From Peptoniphilus stercorisuis (lineage in GTDB: Bacteria; Bacillota; Clostridia; Tissierellales; Peptoniphilaceae), in the NCBI RefSeq assembly GCF_017874395.1, contig NZ_JAGGLJ010000013.1, positions 1 to 56,995 of the forward strand: a DNA stretch of 56,995 bases, written 5' to 3'. Under the pieces are notes generated by a model. The model was not told the DNA's origin, did not search any database, and worked only from the letters and a program-made list of their open reading frames with translations. Shown one piece after another: positions 52,695 through 56,995 of this stretch. The translations under genes were made by a program, and so were the position numbers. The stretch's first letter is position 1; each line of letters opens with the position of its first letter.

Positions 52695-54740
52695 ATGATT
52701 GGAAAAGTATTAGCGAATAGATATGAAATACTAGAAAAAATTGGCACAGGTGGAATGGGTGATGTATATAAAGCTCATGACAGAAAACTTGATAGAGTAG
52801 TTGCCATAAAAATATTAAAAGCTGAATATAATGATGATAGTAATTTTATACGAAAATTTAAACGTGAATCTCTTGCAGCTGCAAGTATTTCACATCCCAA
52901 TATTGTAAGTATATACGATGTTGGAACTGAAGAGCCCTTTGATGAAAAAATCCACTATATTGTAATGGAATATATAGATGGTAAAACTCTAAAAGAAGTT
53001 ATAAATGAAGATGGACGACTAAGAGAAAAAAGAGCTCTAAATTACTGTGTTCAAATTGCAGAAGCTTTAAAAGTTGCACATTCAAAAAATATTGTGCATA
53101 GAGATATAAAATCTCAAAATATAATGATTACAAAAGATGATAGAGTAAAGGTTACTGATTTTGGAATAGCAAGAGTTGCAGATAATTCAACTGTAACAGC
53201 TACAAATGCAATAATGGGTTCTGTTCATTATTTCTCTCCAGAACAAGCTAGAGGATCTAAGGTAGATAATAGATCGGATATTTATTCAATGGGAATTGTA
53301 CTTTATGAAATGTTAACAGGAAGACTTCCCTTTGATGCTGAAAATCCTGTTTCAGTAGCTCTAATGCAAGTTCAAAGTAATATGCCAAGACCATCAGATA
53401 CTTATTCAGATATTTCTGAGTCATCTGATGCAATTGTATTAAAAATGACAGCAAAGGATCCTAATGACAGATATAAAGATGTAAATGCCTTAATTAAAGA
53501 TATTAAAAATTTACAACTTGGAAGAACTTCAAATATAGATTTTACTCAAACTATGAAACAAACTATGCCTTTAGATGATAGAATAAAATCTTCATCTAAA
53601 CAAGCTTATAAAAAACAAGCATCAGTTTCAGATAGAGGAAAAAAAGTTGTTAGAAGATCAAATGATGAAGATGACTATGAAATAGAAGAAAAAAAGCCAA
53701 AGAAGAAAAAGAAAAAAGGCTCTGCTACTCCTATAATTCTTGGAATACTAACTGCAGTTCTTTTATTTGTTATGATAGTTGTAATAGGACCTAAGGCTTT
53801 ATTTAATTCAAATAAAGATCAAATAGAACAAACTTTAACTGCTAAGATACCAAAGGTTGTTGGACTTACAGAAGATGAGGCTATTGCAAAACTTAAAGCT
53901 CAAAAACTAAATGTAAATATTTCTGGAAATGAAGAAGATCCAAATTATGCAAACAAAGAAGTATTATCACAAAGTCCAAAGGCAGGAGAAGAAGTAGAAG
54001 AGGGAACTACAATAAATATTGTAGTAAATATTCTTCCTGATGCAATAAAAGTTCCTGAATTAAAAGGACTATCTTTAGAGGAAGCTCAAAAGAAAATAAC
54101 AGATTTAGGCCTTAGAATAGTTGATATATCTTCTGAATATTCTGATGATGTAGAAGAGGGTAAAATCTTTGAACAAGAGCCAGAAGCAGGAAGAGAAGTA
54201 TTAAAAGACAAAGATATAAAAATTAAAATTTCTAAGGGAAAAGACGATAGAGAAGTAAATATTCCAGATACTAAGGGACTTAGCAAAGAAGATGCTAAAA
54301 AAACTTTAGAAAATCTTGGATTTAAAGTTAAATTTGAATCAACAACAAGTAATAGTGTTGATATAGATGAAGTTGTAGATTATAAACCTAAAGAAGATGC
54401 TAAAAATGGAGATACTATAACTCTTATTATTTCTAAGGGAAAAGAAGATTCAGATGAGGACAATGAAGATAAAGATGATGAAAAAGAAGATAACTCTCCA
54501 GTAAATGATTCTTATTCAAATGATCCTGTAAATACAACTTTTAGTTTAACAGTGCCAGATGATGGAGATAGACATAGAATTGAGATAAAAAGACATATTA
54601 AAAATGGAAAGACATTTACTATTTACAATTATCACAAAACTCCTGATGACGGAACTATAAAAATTCCAGTAGAAGGAAGTAAAGGCGATAAATTTGAAGT
54701 TTATGTAGATGGTAATTTAGTTCAATCTCAACATTTATAA
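52695..54740 (+). CDS. prkC: Membrane Ser/Thr protein kinase PrkC with three PASTA domains
   Basis: A eukaryote-like kinase that senses muropeptides or lipid II and controls growth and envelope processes, 681 residues. The kinase domain (10-270) has GTGGMGDVY, K39, HRDIKSQN (D137) and DFGIAR (D155). A basic juxtamembrane linker precedes the TM helix (about 345-366). Three extracellular PASTA repeats (about 385-450, 453-517, 520-583), an Asp/Glu-rich spacer and a last beta-rich domain follow. ATG 52695 follows TAGGTG, which overlaps the prpC stop. The pair with prpC and the place before rsgA match other Firmicutes. Confidence 0.95.
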   Translation: MIGKVLANRYEILEKIGTGGMGDVYKAHDRKLDRVVAIKILKAEYNDDSNFIRKFKRESLAAASISHPNIVSIYDVGTEEPFDEKIHYIVMEYIDGKTLKEVINEDGRLREKRALNYCVQIAEALKVAHSKNIVHRDIKSQNIMITKDDRVKVTDFGIARVADNSTVTATNAIMGSVHYFSPEQARGSKVDNRSDIYSMGIVLYEMLTGRLPFDAENPVSVALMQVQSNMPRPSDTYSDISESSDAIVLKMTAKDPNDRYKDVNALIKDIKNLQLGRTSNIDFTQTMKQTMPLDDRIKSSSKQAYKKQASVSDRGKKVVRRSNDEDDYEIEEKKPKKKKKKGSATPIILGILTAVLLFVMIVVIGPKALFNSNKDQIEQTLTAKIPKVVGLTEDEAIAKLKAQKLNVNISGNEEDPNYANKEVLSQSPKAGEEVEEGTTINIVVNILPDAIKVPELKGLSLEEAQKKITDLGLRIVDISSEYSDDVEEGKIFEQEPEAGREVLKDKDIKIKISKGKDDREVNIPDTKGLSKEDAKKTLENLGFKVKFESTTSNSVDIDEVVDYKPKEDAKNGDTITLIISKGKEDSDEDNEDKDDEKEDNSPVNDSYSNDPVNTTFSLTVPDDGDRHRIEIKRHIKNGKTFTIYNYHKTPDDGTIKIPVEGSKGDKFEVYVDGNLVQSQHL

Positions 54741-54749
54741 GGAGAAGAT

Positions 54750-55607
54750 ATGAAAGGTAAAATTGTCAAATTAACAGGAGGATTTTACTATATATATACT
54801 GATCAAAGAATTTATGAAACAAGAGCTCGTGGAAATTTTAGACATTCTGATATAAAGCCTGTTGTAGGCGATATTGTTGAATTTAAATATGAAGAAGACA
54901 AACTGGGATATATTGAAGAAGTATATCCCAGAAAAAATATATTAAAAAGGCCACCAGTAGCAAATGTTGATCAAGTGTTAATAGTAGTTCCTACAAAGGA
55001 TCCGAAATATAATTTAAATCTAATTGATAAAATGATTGCAGGATATGAAGGTAAGGTAGATATTCTAATTGCTATAAATAAATATGATTTAGATAAAGAA
55101 GAAGCTGAAAAAGTAATGGCTATTTATAGAAAAGCTGGTTTTAAAACTTTTATGATTTCATATAAATTTGATTTTACAATTGATTTATTAAGAAAATACT
55201 TAGAAAATAAAACAACAGCTCTTAGTGGAGTTTCTGCTGCAGGAAAATCAACTATAGCAAGTCATATTTTGAAAAAAGAAATACAAGTTGGCGATATTTC
55301 CGAAAAAACTAGAAGAGGACGTCATACAACAAGACATACAGAGCTTCTATTTGGAGAAAATGAAACTTATTTATTTGATACTCCAGGATTTTCAAGTTTA
55401 GATCTTGATATGAAAGCAGATGATTTAAAGGATAGATTTAGAGAATTTAAAGAATTTCAAAATAATTGTCAATTTAAAGACTGTAAACATATAAATGAAC
55501 CTAAATGTGGCATAAAAGATGCAGTATCAGAAGATGAAATTCCAATTACAAGATATAATAATTACTTAAGTATTTATAATGAATTAAAAGAAAAGGAGAA
55601 ATACTAA
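54750..55607 (+). CDS. rsgA: Ribosome small-subunit biogenesis GTPase RsgA
   Basis: A circularly permuted GTPase that checks 30S maturation, 285 residues. An N-terminal OB fold is followed by the G motifs in permuted order: G4 AINKYD, then G1 GVSAAGKST (the usual GVGKS is GAAGKS-like here), then G3 DTPGFSS. The C-terminal zinc site reads C-x4-C-x-H-x5-C in CQFKDCKHINEPKCG. It follows prkC by 9 bases with AGGAGAAG and overlaps rpe by one base. Confidence 0.95.
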   Translation: MKGKIVKLTGGFYYIYTDQRIYETRARGNFRHSDIKPVVGDIVEFKYEEDKLGYIEEVYPRKNILKRPPVANVDQVLIVVPTKDPKYNLNLIDKMIAGYEGKVDILIAINKYDLDKEEAEKVMAIYRKAGFKTFMISYKFDFTIDLLRKYLENKTTALSGVSAAGKSTIASHILKKEIQVGDISEKTRRGRHTTRHTELLFGENETYLFDTPGFSSLDLDMKADDLKDRFREFKEFQNNCQFKDCKHINEPKCGIKDAVSEDEIPITRYNNYLSIYNELKEKEKY

Positions 55608-56257
55608 TGATTTCACCATCAATATTATCAGCAGATTTTACAAATATAAAAAAAGATTTCGATGCAATGAATAGTGCTAAATCACATTTTGTTCATGTAG
55701 ATATAATGGATGGAAACTATGTGCCAAATATTTCCTTTGGTCCTTCAATAGTTTCACAACTTAAAAAATTAACAGATATACCCTTTGATGTACATCTAAT
55801 GATTGAAAATCCAGAAAACTATATTGAGGACTTTGTAAAAGCAGGAGCAGACATTATTACAATTCATCCAGATTCTACAAAACATTTAAATAGAACTATT
55901 AATTTAATTAAAAGTTATGGTGTAGATGTTGGACTTGCAATTAATCCAGCAGAAAGTTTAGATGTATTAGATTATACAATTGAAGATTTAAATTTAATTT
56001 TAATAATGAGTGTAAATCCAGGTTTTGGAGGACAAAGTTTTATTAAATCATCTCTTAGAAAAATAGAAGAGACTAAAAAAATAATAAACGAAAAAAATCC
56101 AAGATGTAAAATTGAAGTAGATGGTGGTATAAAACTTAGTAATGCAAAGGAAGTATTAGACGCAGGTGCTGATATTTTAGTTGCAGGCTCTGCAATATTT
56201 GGACAAGATAGTCCTGAAGATGAAATAAATAAATTTAAAGAATTGATGAATATATGA
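55607..56257 (+). CDS. rpe: Ribulose-phosphate 3-epimerase
   Basis: Interconverts ribulose 5-phosphate and xylulose 5-phosphate in the pentose phosphate pathway. A 216-residue TIM barrel with SPSILSADF, FVHVDIMDGNYVPNISFGP (metal and catalytic residues), FDVHLMIENP, MSVNPGFGGQSFI and EVDGGI, then VAGSAIFG. It is translationally coupled at both ends (TAATG with rsgA, ATGA with thiN). Confidence 0.96.
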   Translation: MISPSILSADFTNIKKDFDAMNSAKSHFVHVDIMDGNYVPNISFGPSIVSQLKKLTDIPFDVHLMIENPENYIEDFVKAGADIITIHPDSTKHLNRTINLIKSYGVDVGLAINPAESLDVLDYTIEDLNLILIMSVNPGFGGQSFIKSSLRKIEETKKIINEKNPRCKIEVDGGIKLSNAKEVLDAGADILVAGSAIFGQDSPEDEINKFKELMNI

Positions 56258-56886
56258 AAGGTGTATTAGTTTCTGGAGGAAATAATATAGATGAAAATAT
56301 ATTAGAAGAAGAATCAGAAAATGCATATATTATATGTGCAGATGGTGGAGTAAAAAACTTTTTAAATACTAATTTAAAGCCTGATTTATTAGTTGGAGAT
56401 TTAGATTCAATAAGTAATGAAGGTGTAGAGTTTTTAGAAAAAAATAATATTAAAGTTGATAAATTTCCACCAAAAAAAAATCTCACAGATACAGAACTTG
56501 CACTGACATATCTTTTAGAAAAAAAATGTAGTAGTATTACAATACTATCTGCAACAGGAACAAGAATGGATCATACAATATCAAATATATTGTCCCTTGA
56601 AAAATTATATAAATTAAAAGTTCCTGCAAAACTTGTAGATAATCACAACGAAATAATCTATGTCGAAGAGGGAAAAATAGAAGTAAATAAAGATGATTAT
56701 AAATATCTATCATTAATCTCTTTAAGCGATTATTTAATTTATTCAACTATTGGAATGGAATATGAAACAGATCATCTGAAGATATATAGATATTCTGCTA
56801 GGGGAGTAAGTAATGAAATAAAAGAAAAAAGTGCAAAAATTAATATACACTTTGGAAAAGGATTAATTATAAAATCAAGAGATTAA
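56254..56886 (+). CDS. thiN: Thiamine pyrophosphokinase
   Basis: Makes thiamine diphosphate from thiamine and ATP, 210 residues. The catalytic N-terminal domain has ICADGGVKNFL, LLVGDLDSISNEG and FPPKKNLTDTELAL. ATGTRMDHTISN marks the ThiN/TPK family. The C-terminal beta domain (about 130-210) binds thiamine. Its ATG overlaps the rpe stop (ATGA). The rsgA-rpe-thiN order is conserved in Firmicutes. The stop is within the terminator palindrome. Confidence 0.94.
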   Translation: MKGVLVSGGNNIDENILEEESENAYIICADGGVKNFLNTNLKPDLLVGDLDSISNEGVEFLEKNNIKVDKFPPKKNLTDTELALTYLLEKKCSSITILSATGTRMDHTISNILSLEKLYKLKVPAKLVDNHNEIIYVEEGKIEVNKDDYKYLSLISLSDYLIYSTIGMEYETDHLKIYRYSARGVSNEIKEKSAKINIHFGKGLIIKSRD

Positions 56887-56906
56887 CTTAAGTTAATCTC
56901 TTTTTT
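56877..56906 (+). terminator. Terminator at the end of the yicC-thiN block
   Basis: AAGAGATTAACTT/AAGTTAATCTCTT is a perfect 26-base palindrome followed by further T; it spans the thiN stop. Confidence 0.88.
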
Positions 56907-56916
56907 GTAAATAGAA

Positions 56917-56995
56917 AACCCCCAGTTAGACTGGGGGTTCCGTAAAGCTTTAGCGTTAATTCTCTAAAAATTAAAAAACCTCTAGTGATAAAATA
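56917..56995 (+). mobile_element. Putative left end of an IS200/IS605-type element
   Basis: AACCCCCAGT-TAG-ACTGGGGGTT (56917-56939) is a 10-bp perfect stem with a TAG triloop, far above local GC. It is followed by a leader-like stretch ending in TGATAAAAT near 56993, which resembles a -10 region. This is the layout expected upstream of an IS200-type tnpA, whose coding region would start beyond the window. The same TAG-loop design is seen at 66-84. No transposase sequence is visible, so this remains inferred. Confidence 0.42.

Noticed and set aside
1-56995. CRISPR array, tRNA or rRNA genes, prophage
   Set aside because: No regularly spaced repeats, no cloverleaf-type GC-rich blocks and no phage genes were seen on reading through; intergenic regions are all under about 210 bases.

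Overview
The window is a very AT-rich chromosomal segment from a low-GC Gram-positive anaerobe. Clostridial-type electron-transfer flavoproteins, SLH-domain surface proteins, the remA-gmk-rpoZ-coaBC-priA-def-fmt-rsmB-rlmN-stp-prkC-rsgA-rpe-thiN block and a compact division/cell-wall cluster all point to Firmicutes. The absence of sporulation genes around ftsZ and the overall style suggest a non-sporulating member of the Tissierellia/Peptoniphilaceae, but this placement is inferred from gene content and not from a marker comparison. Apart from its edges the window is ordinary core chromosome: no CRISPR array, prophage, rRNA or tRNA gene was seen.

Layout. 1-90: strong GC-rich palindromes that look like the end of an IS200/IS605-type element. 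206-1994: etfB-etfA, ending at a hairpin shared with a convergent membrane hydrolase gene (2036-2632, minus). 2717-3154 (minus): a CopY/BlaI-type repressor with a consensus promoter and a perfect cop-box. 3335-5892: an M24 aminopeptidase and a MATE exporter. 5908-6594 (minus): a lone precorrin-2 dehydrogenase-like protein. 6784-10118: two paralogous SLH surface proteins, then a TcdA-like E1 enzyme. 10913-18283: pcrA-ligA-gatC-gatA-gatB. 18331-19657: two tandemly duplicated alpha/beta hydrolases. 19680-20102 (minus): a PPC-domain protein. 20235-22979: an HD-domain protein and a two-component system.

23157-33884 is the division and cell-wall cluster: mraZ-rsmH-ftsL-pbp-mraY-murD-ftsW-murG-ftsQ-ftsZ, preceded by four 10-bp-spaced MraZ boxes. 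It lacks murE, murF, murC, murB and ftsA. nrdR and rarA follow, then a secreted C69 dipeptidase, a small XRE regulator, and asnS-leuS behind a consensus promoter that has a second consensus promoter firing the opposite way. 41834-56886 is the long housekeeping block from yicC to thiN, with many start/stop overlaps. Its first gene, yicC, is split by a frameshift inside an AT-dinucleotide run. At 56917-56939 another GC-rich palindrome resembles the other end of an IS200/IS605-type element, so such ends appear to flank the window.

The genes work together in translation (GatCAB, AsnRS, LeuRS, Def, Fmt, RsmB, RlmN, RsgA), envelope growth and division (the mra cluster, PrkC/Stp signalling, RemA), DNA maintenance (PcrA, LigA, PriA, RarA) and the surface layer (SLH proteins). 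Most transcription units end in well-formed intrinsic terminators. Several genes start with TTG or GTG, and in most of these cases the start is fixed by the position of a strong Shine-Dalgarno sequence.
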